DNA from: Hymenobacter sp. H14-R3
GTDB taxonomy: Bacteria > Bacteroidota > Bacteroidia > Cytophagales > Hymenobacteraceae
Direction: 5' to 3'
DNA length: 36,445 nucleotides
Assembly: GCF_030063445.1 (NCBI RefSeq)
Contig: NZ_JASITD010000035.1
Span: 1 to 36,445, forward strand
Made by a program: the position numbers and the translations under genes. The notes below the pieces were generated by a model that saw only the letters and a list, made by a program, of their open reading frames with translations, did not search any database and was not told the DNA's origin. Below, in pieces: positions 1 through 6,936 of the stretch (position 1 is the first letter of the stretch; every line of letters starts with the position of its first letter).

Positions 1-65
1 TTCTTTCGCCAGTCCTCCAGGGTCTGGCGTTCCTCAGCGGTCAGAAACAAGCGATAAATTAGCAT
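1..65 (-). CDS. 5' end of a probable transposase gene, cut by the window edge
   Basis: An ATG on the minus strand at 65-63 opens a frame that reads MLIYRLFLTAEERQTLEDW and leaves the window without a stop. The LTAEERQTLE stretch resembles the amino-terminal helix-turn-helix start of IS630-like transposases, but only 21 residues are visible. It sits just outside the IS630-type element at 125-1331, so it may belong to a second, nested mobile element. Assignment is tentative. Confidence 0.35.
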   Translation of the reverse strand, partial: MLIYRLFLTAEERQTLEDWRK

Positions 66-121
66 GACGAAAGCGCTTTTCTACGGAAAAGCCCACCAGA
101 CCCAATAAGGTTTTTCAACCA

Positions 122-1269
122 CTAGTGGTCTGACAGTTTAATTTCGTCAGTTACTTTGGTCAATTCAGCGTATCTGTTTTTCAATTTATCGCGGGCCTTT
201 TCGGTGGGGAAGGACCAACTGAGCTTGGTGGCAGCAGCGTTGCGCTTGGCTTGCCAAGCCAACGCTTCGTGTTCGAGTCGTTGCTGGGTGCCGCTGCGCT
301 GGTCCAGGCACTGGCGGGAAAGGGCGGCAAATTCGATTGCAGCCATGTTGAGCCAGGAGCCGTGCTTGGGCGTGTAGTGGAATTCGAGGGTGTGGCGCAG
401 TTGGCGGGCCGTTTCGACGGGCAGGTGTTCGTAAAAGGCCCCGTAGGTGTGGGTGCAGTAGTTGTCTTGCACGAGCTGGATTTTGGTCGCCTCGGGGTAG
501 TGGGTTTGCACGAGCTAGTCCATAAAACGGGCGTAATCGCCCTTGTTTTTGGTCGTCGTGACCTGCAATTGGCGCTGGCCCGTGTCGAGATTATAGGCCA
601 GCAGCACATGGCCGACGCCCTTTCGCACGTACTGCTGGTGTTCTTTTTGGGTCGCGTTGGGCTTAGACGGCAGCGGCGTGAGCACGTGGTCGAGCAGTTG
701 GCAGGGCCGCTCGTCGAAACACAGGCGCACCACGCCCGCCGCGGCCGGGGCGCTGTAGACGTCGAGCACGTCCTCCAGGTTGGCCAGGTACTCGCCCGTG
801 ATGGTGCCGATGCACCACATTTCTTTCAGCCAGGGCTTGAGCTGGCTTTTTTTAACACCTGGCGAATCGTTTCCTTGGAAACGGCCGGTCCGTAGTTGAG
901 GGAGACCAGGGTTTGGCTGAGCAGCGAGAGCGTCCAGCGGGCCGCACCGGCCGGCAAGTCGCTGCACGTCAGGCTGGTGATACGCGCTTCCAGGGCGGGC
1001 GTCACCTTCGGCGGTTGCCCGCTACGCGGGCGCTCTTCCAACGCCTGGGCCAGGCCCCCGGCCAGGTAGCGGCCTTTGAGGCGGTAATACTGGGTGGTGG
1101 AAATGCCCACTTCGGCCTGCACGGTGGCCGCTCCTTTGCCGCTGCTCATGGCCAGTAGGGCACGGGCGCGCGCTATTTTGCGGCTCTTGTGAGTGCCTTT
1201 TTTGACAATCGCCCGCAATTGGGCGGCATCAGCAGGCGGGAGGTGGACGGGTTTGGCCAGGCGGGGCAT
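122..1269 (-). pseudogene. IS630-family DDE transposase, -1 frameshift plus internal amber codon
   Basis: The amino-terminal part (start ATG at 1269 reading MPRLAKPVHLPP, or GTG at 1293) holds helix-turn-helix segments (VGISTTQYYRLKGRYL) and reads into a run of seven A residues near 847-853. A -1 slip there joins QVLKK to SQLKPWLKEMW, the usual IS630 continuation, so this is probably programmed frameshifting rather than damage. The catalytic part shows all three DDE blocks: LCFDERP, VQDNYCTH and SWLNMAAIEF. Between the first and second blocks a TAG at 517-515 interrupts FMD*LVQTHYP, where the family would carry a sense codon. As read, the product lacks the last two catalytic acids. A sequencing error or read-through cannot be excluded. 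Confidence 0.85.
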
Positions 1270-1331
1270 CAGCAAAAAATGGATGGTGTCCACTCGGTAC
1301 TGTTACAAACGGAATTAAGTTGTCAGACCAC
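125..1331 (-). mobile_element. IS630-family insertion sequence, about 1.2 kb
   Basis: The two ends are inverted copies of GTGGTCTGACA followed by an imperfect TTAATT block: left end from 125, right end finishing at 1331. Each end is flanked by TA (123-124 and 1332-1333) within a CTAG context, as expected from the TA target duplication of the IS630/Tc1-mariner group. The element carries one transposase gene on the minus strand that fills nearly its whole length, and the transposase stop codon runs into the left terminal repeat. The only lesion seen is an amber codon in the transposase, so the copy is recent or only slightly decayed. Confidence 0.88.
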
Positions 1332-1333
1332 TA

Positions 1334-1684
1334 GCACACCGGCTGCTTTGCTGAGTAGTGGGTATTACAGGTAAACTATGCGCAAGCTTACTGGCTGCCG
1401 CCCCAATGTATCGGCCGAGGCGCAGCGCGTAGCGCTAGTGGGTCGAGCCGACTAATTTGTCGGGTGCCGGTCGGACGCCGCAGGCATCCAGCTAGTTGCT
1501 GCTGGCTGACGACCGCGCGCCCAAAGCCCCACAACAACCGGCCGCCCGCCTGCGGCGTCGAGCTGACACCCGACACTGACTACAGAAATGCCCCGAGGCC
1601 CGTAATGTCCTTGGCTACTTCAGCGCCCATAAGTTTGCTGGCTAGCCGCGGCGGCCCGGCCTCATGCCCAGCCCATCAGCCGGC
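1334..1684. other. Non-coding stretch with an inverted repeat (1459-1485 / 1548-1574)
   Basis: No convincing gene lies between the insertion sequence and the 3' end of hemF. It contains a pair of 27-bp arms that match at 22 positions when one is reverse-complemented: 1459-1485 ends in GACGCCGCAGGC and 1548-1574 begins GCCTGCGGCGTC. The spacer is 62 bp. The layout recalls the hairpin pairs seen further right, but the sequence is a different type. No clear terminator for hemF is visible. Confidence 0.55.
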
Positions 1685-2599
1685 CTATGCTACGCCCTGG
1701 CGCAGCCAGGCCTGGGTGGCGGCCTCGGGCGAGCCGGGGGTGGGCGTGAGGTTATAGGCCCAGGCGGCGTGCGGCGGCAGGCTCATGAGGATGGACTCGG
1801 TGCGGCCGCCGGTTTCGAGGCCGAACTTGGTGCCGCGGTCGAGGGCCAGGTTAAACTCGGCGTAGCGGCCGCGGCGTACGGCCTGCCACTCCTGCTCGCG
1901 GGCAGTGTAGGGGCGGGCGCGGTTTTGGCGCATCAGGGCGGTGTAGGTGCGGCCGTAGACCTCGCCCACATCCTGCACGAAGGCGAATAGCTCGTCGAAC
2001 GAGCCATCGACGCCCACCGTGAGCCGGTCGAAGAAAATGCCGCCCACGCCGCGCGTTTCCTGGCGGTGGGGCAGGTAAAAATACTCGTCGGCCCACTGTT
2101 TGAAGCGCGGGTAGTAGGCCGGGTCGTGGCGGTCGCAGGCGGCGCGCACCTGCGCGTGAAACCAGCGGGCCTGCGCCTCGTCCACGTACACGGGCGTCAA
2201 ATCGAGGCCGCCACCAAACCAGGCTTCGCCGTTGCCGGCCTCGAAGTAGCGCACGTTCATATGCGAAATGGGCACGTGGGGGCTGCGCGGGTGCTGCACT
2301 ACGCTCACGCCGGTGGCAAAGTAGCGGGCATCGGGCAGCAGCAATTGGCGGGCGGCGGCCGCGCCCAGCTCGCCGCGCACGGCCGAAAAATTCACGCCGC
2401 CCTTTTCCAGCACCGCCCCGCCCAGGATGACGCGCGTGCGCCCGCCCCCGCCGCTGGCGTGCGCCCACTGGTCTTCTTGAAAAGTAGCGGCCCCGTCGGC
2501 CCGCTCCAGCTGCTGGCACAGCCAGTTTTGAAATTCCCGCATCCAGGCTTCGACGGTGGCACGGGCGGCGGCAGGCGCCAGGGTGGGCTCGGTAGTCAT
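1685..2599 (-). CDS. hemF: Oxygen-dependent coproporphyrinogen III oxidase HemF
   Basis: The 304-residue product matches the usual HemF length and converts coproporphyrinogen III to protoporphyrinogen IX with O2 in the cytoplasm. The family signatures are all present: GGGGRTRVILGGAVLEKGG near residue 50, PHVPISHMNVRYFE, WFGGGLDLTPVYV, FDRLTVGVDGSF, and the carboxy-terminal RGTKFGLETGGRTESILMS block. The ATG at 2599 lies 6 bp after the stop of the upstream stress-protein gene, so the two are almost certainly cotranscribed. Together with hemA at 17203-18459 it links heme supply to the neighbouring heme-copper oxidase genes. The stop is TAG. No defects seen. Confidence 0.97.
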   Translation of the reverse strand: MTTEPTLAPAAARATVEAWMREFQNWLCQQLERADGAATFQEDQWAHASGGGGRTRVILGGAVLEKGGVNFSAVRGELGAAAARQLLLPDARYFATGVSVVQHPRSPHVPISHMNVRYFEAGNGEAWFGGGLDLTPVYVDEAQARWFHAQVRAACDRHDPAYYPRFKQWADEYFYLPHRQETRGVGGIFFDRLTVGVDGSFDELFAFVQDVGEVYGRTYTALMRQNRARPYTAREQEWQAVRRGRYAEFNLALDRGTKFGLETGGRTESILMSLPPHAAWAYNLTPTPGSPEAATQAWLRQGVA

Positions 2600-2605
2600 T
2601 GGCAG

Positions 2606-3508
2606 TTAAAACGTTACCGTGGAAGGTTGCGCCGCGAGCCGGGCTTCGGCGGCCTGGCGCAGGCTGCAGCTGGCGCAGCTGGCGGCTGTGGGCAGGGTGC
2701 TGGTGGGCAGCAGCAGCACCGGAATGCCCAGGTGGTAGGCGTTGGTTTGGCGGTAGTGGGGGTTGAAAAAGCGCCGCACCAGGCAGCCGTCGGCCGTGCC
2801 CAGCACCAGCAGCTGGGCCCCTTGGCGGGCGCAGAATTCGCTGAGGCCCTCCAGGGCATCGTCGTCGGGCAGCAGGTGGGTGGTGGCGCCGGGCAGGTGG
2901 GTGCGCGCAGCCAGCAAGGCCTTTTTGAGGGGCGCGAGGCCCGCGCTGGTGGGCGCGTAAAACTGCACCAGGTCGAAGTGCGCCGGGGCCGTGCGGGCCA
3001 GGGCGGCCAGGGGCGCCAGCTGCGCGCCGCCGAGGCGGGCAAAATCGCCGGCCACCACCAGGCGGCCAGGCAGCGCGGGGTGGCCGGGCGGCACCACCAG
3101 CACCGGGCAACTCACGCGCTCGGGCAGCAGCAGCAGCGGCGCGCCGGCAGCGCTGGCCGCGGCGCAGTCGAGCAGGGCCAGGCCCGTCACCACGAGGTCG
3201 GCGCAGTAGCCGGTCACCAGCACTTGCAGGCAATTGGCCAGCGGCTCGGCGGCCACGTGGCAGAGGTAGGTGATGCGGCGGCCGCTCTGGCGCGTGAGCT
3301 GCTGGTAGCGCAGGCGCTCGGCCAGGGATTCGAGGCGGCGCAGCAGCGCGGTGCGCTCGTCGGGCGGCAGACCCAGGCCGGTGCCGGCGTGCACCAGCAC
3401 GATTTCGGCGGGCAGGCGCACGGCGAGCTTGTTGGCGTACACCAGGGCATCTTCCGAAGCGGGGGTGAAGTCAATGGGAACGAGAATGGTTTGCAGAGCC
3501 GGGGTCAT
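2606..3508 (-). CDS. Tandem-domain universal stress protein (UspA family)
   Basis: The product has two Usp domains. The first starts TILVPIDFTPASEDALVYAN and ends near VSCPVLVVPPG; the second runs from GRLVVAGDFARLGGAQLA to GIPVLLLPTS. About 30 extra residues at the carboxy end contain a CASC pair (SCASCSLRQAAEARLA), which could bind metal or form a disulfide. The ATG at 3508 (MTPALQT) is preferred over one 39 bp upstream because the Usp fold begins immediately after it. The gene is followed by hemF after 6 bp. A perfect 26-bp palindrome lies 29 bp upstream of the start. The role is probably stress or energy-state response; the ligand is unknown. Confidence 0.9.
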   Translation of the reverse strand: MTPALQTILVPIDFTPASEDALVYANKLAVRLPAEIVLVHAGTGLGLPPDERTALLRRLESLAERLRYQQLTRQSGRRITYLCHVAAEPLANCLQVLVTGYCADLVVTGLALLDCAAASAAGAPLLLLPERVSCPVLVVPPGHPALPGRLVVAGDFARLGGAQLAPLAALARTAPAHFDLVQFYAPTSAGLAPLKKALLAARTHLPGATTHLLPDDDALEGLSEFCARQGAQLLVLGTADGCLVRRFFNPHYRQTNAYHLGIPVLLLPTSTLPTAASCASCSLRQAAEARLAAQPSTVTF

Positions 3509-3536
3509 GGTGGAAAGGGCTTTTGAAGTTATTGTA

Positions 3537-3562
3537 CTGATAATCAATAAGTTGATTATCAG
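3537..3562. promoter_or_regulatory. Perfect 26-bp palindrome upstream of the usp-hemF operon
   Basis: Arms of 11 bp, CTGATAATCAA and TTGATTATCAG, are exact reverse complements around a TAAG spacer, centred 41.5 bp before the usp start. The inner half-sites are ATCAA-N4-TTGAT, which is the FNR box turned inside out, so it is not a standard FNR site. It could be an operator of another dimeric regulator or the stem of a 5' leader hairpin. No TAnnTTTG promoter element was found nearby. Confidence 0.6.
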
Positions 3563-3574
3563 GGAGGCCGGGTG

Positions 3575-3613
3575 CCGGTCCGCCGGTGCGAGTCGGCCGA
3601 CCGGTTGTCGTTG
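3575..3613 (+). repeat. REP-like hairpin repeat, copy 1
   Basis: A hairpin with arms CCGGTCCGCCGG and CGGCCGACCGG is followed on the right by the conserved head read as TTGTCGTTG. It has two changes from the commonest copy (GGTGCGAGTC in the loop region). It forms an inward-facing inverted pair with copy 2, enclosing the 57-bp tandem repeats. Confidence 0.85.
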
Positions 3614-3644
3614 TTACGTCCGGTACTGCGCAATGCTTTTTTAT

Positions 3645-3798
3645 AGCAACGTGTTGGTATCAAATACTTTAGCCTGGGAAACTATTGGGTTCTTATCCAG
3701 TGGCAACATGCTGATATTGAATATTTTAAGTGAATGAAGTGCTTGACTCTGATTTAGCAGCAATGTACTGATTGTAAGTAACTTGAGCAAATGAAGCG
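3645..3798. repeat. Three degenerate tandem repeats with a 57-bp period
   Basis: The related starts GCAACGTGTTGGTAT (3646), GCAACATGCTGATAT (3703) and GCAATGTACTGAT (3760) are spaced exactly 57 bp apart. Downstream blocks such as AATATTTTAAGTGAATGAAG and AAGTAACTTGAGCAAATGAAG also align. The stretch is far richer in A and T than its surroundings and has stop codons in all likely frames, so it is not obviously coding now. It is exactly enclosed by an inverted pair of hairpin repeats. Confidence 0.6.
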
Positions 3799-3811
3799 TT
3801 CGGCCCTCGTT

Positions 3812-3849
3812 CAACGACAACCGGTCGGCCGGCTTCGTCGGCGGACCGG
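3812..3849 (-). repeat. REP-like hairpin repeat, copy 2
   Basis: It begins with the head CAACGACAA and continues with the arm CCGGTCGGCCGGC, a TTCGTC loop region and the arm GGCGGACCGG. It is inverted relative to copy 1, heads facing each other across 198 bp. It ends 10 bp after the stop of the SafE/DsbD-like gene. Confidence 0.9.
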
Positions 3850-3859
3850 CACCTGGCCC

Positions 3860-4588
3860 TCAATGGCAATAGTGCACCGTGGCCGGCTGGTGCGTATGCT
3901 TACCTGAGGTAGTGGCCCCCAGGCCCGCCCCCAGCACCGGGCTGACGTAGGGAATACCCAGCCCCAGCCCGCGCAAAATGAATAGCCCCGCCAGCGCCAG
4001 CGCCGTCACGGGCACGGCCCGGCGCAGGCGCCGCCGCCAGGCCAGCGGCACCAGCTGCCCACTCAGCGACAGGGCCAGCATCAGCGGCAGGGTGCCCAGC
4101 CCAAACAGGCCCATGTAGGCCGCCGCGCCCCCGATGCCGGGCGCGCTCAGGGCCCCGGCCAGGGCCAGGTACACGAGGCCGCAGGGCAGCAGCCCGTTGA
4201 GCAAGCCGGTGGTGTAGAGGGCCCCCAGCCCCGGCCGCTGGTAGTAGTAGGCCAGCTGCGTTTTCACCCGGCCCAGCCCGGCGGCCAGCCCCAGCGCGCC
4301 CGCCGCGCGGCCCAGCCAGCGTTCGGGCGTGGCGACCAGCAGCAAAATCAGCCCGCCCGAGAGCAGCGATAACCCTTGCTGCCAGCCCGCCAGCCGCAGG
4401 CCCTGGCCCAGCGCGCCCGCCGCCGCGCCCAGCAGCGCGTAGGTGCTCACGCGGCCCAGGTTATAGAGCACGCGCCCGGCTACGTAGCGCGGCCCGCTCG
4501 CGCCCGGTAGCGCCAGCGCAATGGCCCCGCACATGCCCACGCAGTGGAAGCTACCCAGCAACCCAAATAAGAAACCAGCCCACAGCAT
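3860..4588 (-). CDS. SafE/DsbD-like membrane protein associated with cbb3 assembly
   Basis: A 242-residue protein with about six hydrophobic segments. The first begins MLWAGFLFGLLGSFHCVGMCGAI, carrying the MCG motif, and a later segment carries NGLLPCGLVYLALAG. This paired-cysteine layout is typical of the TauE/SafE-like UreH_2/DsbD-transmembrane family, which often occurs in cco clusters and is thought to help copper or thiol handling during oxidase assembly. The tail is histidine-rich (KHTHQPATVHYCH) and could bind metal. It is the next gene after ccoH in the same direction, separated by hairpin repeat copy 3. The precise substrate cannot be read from sequence. Sulfite export is unlikely given the context. 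Confidence 0.85.
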   Translation of the reverse strand: MLWAGFLFGLLGSFHCVGMCGAIALALPGASGPRYVAGRVLYNLGRVSTYALLGAAAGALGQGLRLAGWQQGLSLLSGGLILLLVATPERWLGRAAGALGLAAGLGRVKTQLAYYYQRPGLGALYTTGLLNGLLPCGLVYLALAGALSAPGIGGAAAYMGLFGLGTLPLMLALSLSGQLVPLAWRRRLRRAVPVTALALAGLFILRGLGLGIPYVSPVLGAGLGATTSGKHTHQPATVHYCH

Positions 4589-4604
4589 AAGAAAGGGAAA
4601 TGCC

Positions 4605-4643
4605 CCGGTCGGCCGGCGCTAGCCGGCCGACCGGTGGTCGTTG
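4605..4643 (+). repeat. REP-like hairpin repeat, copy 3 (perfect stem)
   Basis: Arms CCGGTCGGCCGGC and GCCGGCCGACCGG pair without mismatch around a short loop, followed by GGTCGTTG as a one-base variant of the head. It lies 16 bp upstream of the SafE/DsbD-like start. No partner copy in the opposite orientation lies close by. Confidence 0.85.
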
Positions 4644-4680
4644 AAAGAAATTAACCGCCGTTGCCGGCCGCGCCAGTAGT

Positions 4681-5139
4681 TTAGATAGAAAGCTCTTCCT
4701 CAATAAAATACGCTTGGCCGCCGGCCGTGAAATCCAGCCGCAGCCGCCAGTGGCCGGGCTTCAGGCGGGCCGTGCTGAGCAGCTGCCGGGCCGGCTGGCC
4801 GGTGGGCGCGAAGGGGAGCGTGAAATCCAGCTTTTGGTCGGAGGGGCGGAAGAAGTGCACCAGGCCCCGCACGCCGGCTCCGGCCAGGGCGGGCGGCAGC
4901 TCCAGCGTCAGGCGCTGGGCGGCGGGCTCGTAGCGCACCTGCACCGGGGCGGGCAGGGCGGCCGTGCGCGCCACCGATTCCATACGCTGCTGATAGGCCA
5001 GCTCCTGCTTGTAATAATCGGGGCTCACCAGCTCCACCTCGGTGCGCATGGCCCGCTGCACCATGTAGCCGATGTAGCTGGCAAACAGCACGAACGTGGC
5101 AATGATGGCGTAGGGCCACAGGTTGCGTTGCGTAGACAT
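4681..5139 (-). CDS. ccoH: FixH-family protein CcoH
   Basis: The 152-residue product has one amino-terminal membrane anchor (residues 9-27, YAIIATFVLFASYIGYMVQ), then SPDYYKQELAYQQRM, the FixH hallmark, and a beta-rich periplasmic domain ending in FIEEELSI. FixH/CcoH proteins are needed for assembly or stability of cbb3 oxidase at the membrane. The start is set by MSTQRNLWPY at 5139; open reading upstream of it runs through a hairpin repeat and is not part of the gene. It lies between ccoG and the SafE/DsbD-like gene on the same strand. Sequence similarity in this family is low, so the call rests on anchor, YYKQE motif, length and position. Confidence 0.88.
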   Translation of the reverse strand: MSTQRNLWPYAIIATFVLFASYIGYMVQRAMRTEVELVSPDYYKQELAYQQRMESVARTAALPAPVQVRYEPAAQRLTLELPPALAGAGVRGLVHFFRPSDQKLDFTLPFAPTGQPARQLLSTARLKPGHWRLRLDFTAGGQAYFIEEELSI

Positions 5140-5177
5140 GAGATGAGATGAAAAATGGCCCCTGGCCCGGTACTGCC

Positions 5178-5216
5178 CCGGTCCGCCGGCGCGAGCCGGC
5201 CGACCGGTTGTCGTTG
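5178..5216 (+). repeat. REP-like hairpin repeat, copy 4
   Basis: A consensus copy: CCGGTCCGCCGGC, loop GCGA, GCCGGCCGACCGG, then TTGTCGTTG. The stem has one mismatch. It pairs with copy 5 in inverted orientation, heads inward, 99 bp apart, filling most of the ccoG-ccoH gap. Confidence 0.93.
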
Positions 5217-5315
5217 AATCGAGCGGGTGGTTGCGCTGGTGATTGGTGCGTAATTGAAGGAGGCTGGTTTTCGTTGGCTGGGTTGGCTCGTTCAATGTCA
5301 GCCACTTGGCTCGTT

Positions 5316-5354
5316 CAACGACAACCGGTCGGCCGGCTCGCGCCGGCGGACCGG
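5316..5354 (-). repeat. REP-like hairpin repeat, copy 5
   Basis: Head CAACGACAA, arm CCGGTCGGCCGGC, loop TCGC, arm GCCGGCGGACCGG. It ends 9 bp after the ccoG stop codon and is the inverted partner of copy 4. Confidence 0.93.
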
Positions 5355-5363
5355 GGCAGGGCG

Positions 5364-6773
5364 CTACTGGCTCGGGCCCAGGAACTTGGTTTCGGTTTCC
5401 GTTATTAAGTGGCCTTGGCTGAAGACCCCGATGCGGATTTTCTGGTTGGTGGTGTGCAGGGCTGAGCGGGGCAGCTCGGCAAAAAAGACACCCTCCGTGA
5501 TGCCCTGGGCGGGCAGTTGCAGCCCATCGGTGCCGACCAGGGCAATGTGGCCGCCGGCTGGCTCCAATACCCGCAGGGTGAGGGGGTAGGGCTGGTTGGT
5601 TTTGTTGAGCAGCGAGATATTGTAGAGGTTGGTAATGGTGCCGTGGTCGGTTTTTTGAAACAGCTGGCCGGGCGTGCGCAGCACCGTGGCCGCTACGTTG
5701 GCCCGCGAGGCTAGCAGGCCCACGAGTACCACCAGCAGCACCCCCAGCACCCCCGACAGCGCCTTTACGCGGCCCGTGAGCCGGAACTTGGTGCCGGTGG
5801 CAATGCCATTGACGGAGGCGTGGCGGATGAGGCCCTGGGGCAAGTTCACCAGGTCCATGATGCTGTTGCAGGCGTCGATGCAGGCTGTGCAATTGGTGCA
5901 TTCGAGCTGAGTAGCGCCGTCGCGGATGTCGATGCCGGTGGGGCACACCTGCACGCACTGGTGGCAGTCGATGCAGTCGCCGGCGGTGCGGACTTCGTTT
6001 TTGCGACGCTTTTCGCGCGGCTCGCCCCGCTGATAATCATAGGCTACCACCAAGCTGTCTTGGTCGAGCAGCACGCCCTGCAAGCGGCCGTAGGGGCACA
6101 CAATGGTGCACACCTGCTCGCGAAACCGCGCAAACACGGCGTAGAATACGCCCGTGAACAGCCCCATCGCGGCCAGGCCCTCTAGGTGGGCCGTGGGCGC
6201 ATCGGTGATGATGCGCAGCAGCGCCTCGGTGCCGATGATGTAGGCCAGGAATGTGTTGGCAATCAAGAAGGAAACCCCCGCGAACAGCGCGTGCTTGGTG
6301 GTTTTGCGCCAGAGCTTATCCCAGTCCAGCTCGCGCCTGTCAAGGGATTTTTGCTGGGGCGCGTCACCTTCCAGCCAGTATTCGATGCGCCGGAATACCA
6401 TCTCCAAAAAGATGGTTTGCGGGCACACCCAGCCGCAAAACACGCGCCCGTACACCACCGTGAACAGGATGATGAACACCAGAAACGTGAGCGAGGCCAG
6501 CAGCAGCACGAAGAAATCCTGGGGCCAGAAAATCTGGCCGAAAATGATAAACCGGCGCGCCGGCAGGTTCAGCAGCAGCACCGGCAGCCCATTGATGCGC
6601 AGCCAGGGCCCCGCAAACAGCACCGCCAAAAACCCGTAGCTCAGCCACTTGCGGTAGTCGTAGAGCCGCCCGCCCGGCTGCTTGGGATACAGCCACACCC
6701 GCTCGCCCGCCGCGCTTATCGTCGAGAGCGAATCGCGGTACGAATCGTCGGGCTTGAATTGGGTACTGGGCAT
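5364..6773 (-). CDS. ccoG: Cytochrome c oxidase accessory protein CcoG (polyferredoxin)
   Basis: A membrane iron-sulfur protein of 469 residues, linked in other bacteria to copper reduction during cbb3 assembly. After amino-terminal membrane helices it shows RVFCGWVCPQTIFLE, CTIVCPYGRLQGVLLDQDS, then two ferredoxin-type clusters, CIDCHQCVQVCPTGIDI and CTNCTACIDAC, and a carboxy-terminal Ig-like domain typical of FixG/RdxA. I place the start at the ATG at 6773 (MPSTQFKPDD). An open frame continues upstream to 6839, but those residues (QRQPVGRLAPADR) come from hairpin repeat copy 6 and are not conserved protein. It follows ccoP in the operon direction. Confidence 0.95.
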   Translation of the reverse strand: MPSTQFKPDDSYRDSLSTISAAGERVWLYPKQPGGRLYDYRKWLSYGFLAVLFAGPWLRINGLPVLLLNLPARRFIIFGQIFWPQDFFVLLLASLTFLVFIILFTVVYGRVFCGWVCPQTIFLEMVFRRIEYWLEGDAPQQKSLDRRELDWDKLWRKTTKHALFAGVSFLIANTFLAYIIGTEALLRIITDAPTAHLEGLAAMGLFTGVFYAVFARFREQVCTIVCPYGRLQGVLLDQDSLVVAYDYQRGEPREKRRKNEVRTAGDCIDCHQCVQVCPTGIDIRDGATQLECTNCTACIDACNSIMDLVNLPQGLIRHASVNGIATGTKFRLTGRVKALSGVLGVLLVVLVGLLASRANVAATVLRTPGQLFQKTDHGTITNLYNISLLNKTNQPYPLTLRVLEPAGGHIALVGTDGLQLPAQGITEGVFFAELPRSALHTTNQKIRIGVFSQGHLITETETKFLGPSQ

Positions 6774-6797
6774 GGCGAGGGTAAAAAGGGTCGTTAT

Positions 6798-6836
6798 CCG
6801 GTCCGCCGGCGCAAGCCGGCCGACCGGTTGTCGTTG
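6798..6836 (+). repeat. REP-like hairpin repeat, copy 6
   Basis: A consensus hairpin with GCGCAA in the loop region and the TTGTCGTTG head on the right. It lies 24 bp upstream of the ccoG start and is in the same orientation as copy 7, 24 bp away, forming a direct tandem. Confidence 0.93.
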
Positions 6837-6860
6837 CAATCGTGAAAAGGAGTCGTTACC

Positions 6861-6899
6861 CCGGTCCGCCGGCGCAAGCCGGCCGACCGGTTGTCGTTG
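6861..6899 (+). repeat. REP-like hairpin repeat, copy 7
   Basis: Identical to copy 6 across the hairpin and head. Both spacers preceding the hairpin share TCGTTA near their end, so the pair may reflect duplication of about 63 bp. Confidence 0.93.
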
Positions 6900-6912
6900 C
6901 TGATGTTGTTAA

Positions 6913-6931
6913 GCTTGCGCCGGCGGACCGG
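6913..6931 (-). repeat. Truncated REP-like repeat, copy 8
   Basis: Only the distal half, GCTTGCGCCGGCGGACCGG, remains, inverted relative to copies 6 and 7; the head and first arm are missing. It ends 5 bp beyond the ccoP stop codon. It looks like the remnant of the partner of copy 7. Confidence 0.8.
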
Positions 6932-6936
6932 GGCGG

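Noticed and set aside
2066..3526. A 486-codon open frame on the plus strand
   Set aside because: It is antisense to hemF and the stress-protein gene, both of which have clear family motifs; the translation is low-complexity and typical of a shadow frame in GC-rich DNA.
5140..5958. Long upstream extension of the ccoH reading frame
   Set aside because: The residues overlap ccoG in another frame and run through hairpin repeats 4 and 5; the FixH domain with its membrane anchor starts at 5139.
6774..6839. Extended amino end of CcoG
   Set aside because: The extra residues are translated from hairpin repeat copy 6; the conserved protein starts at MPSTQF.
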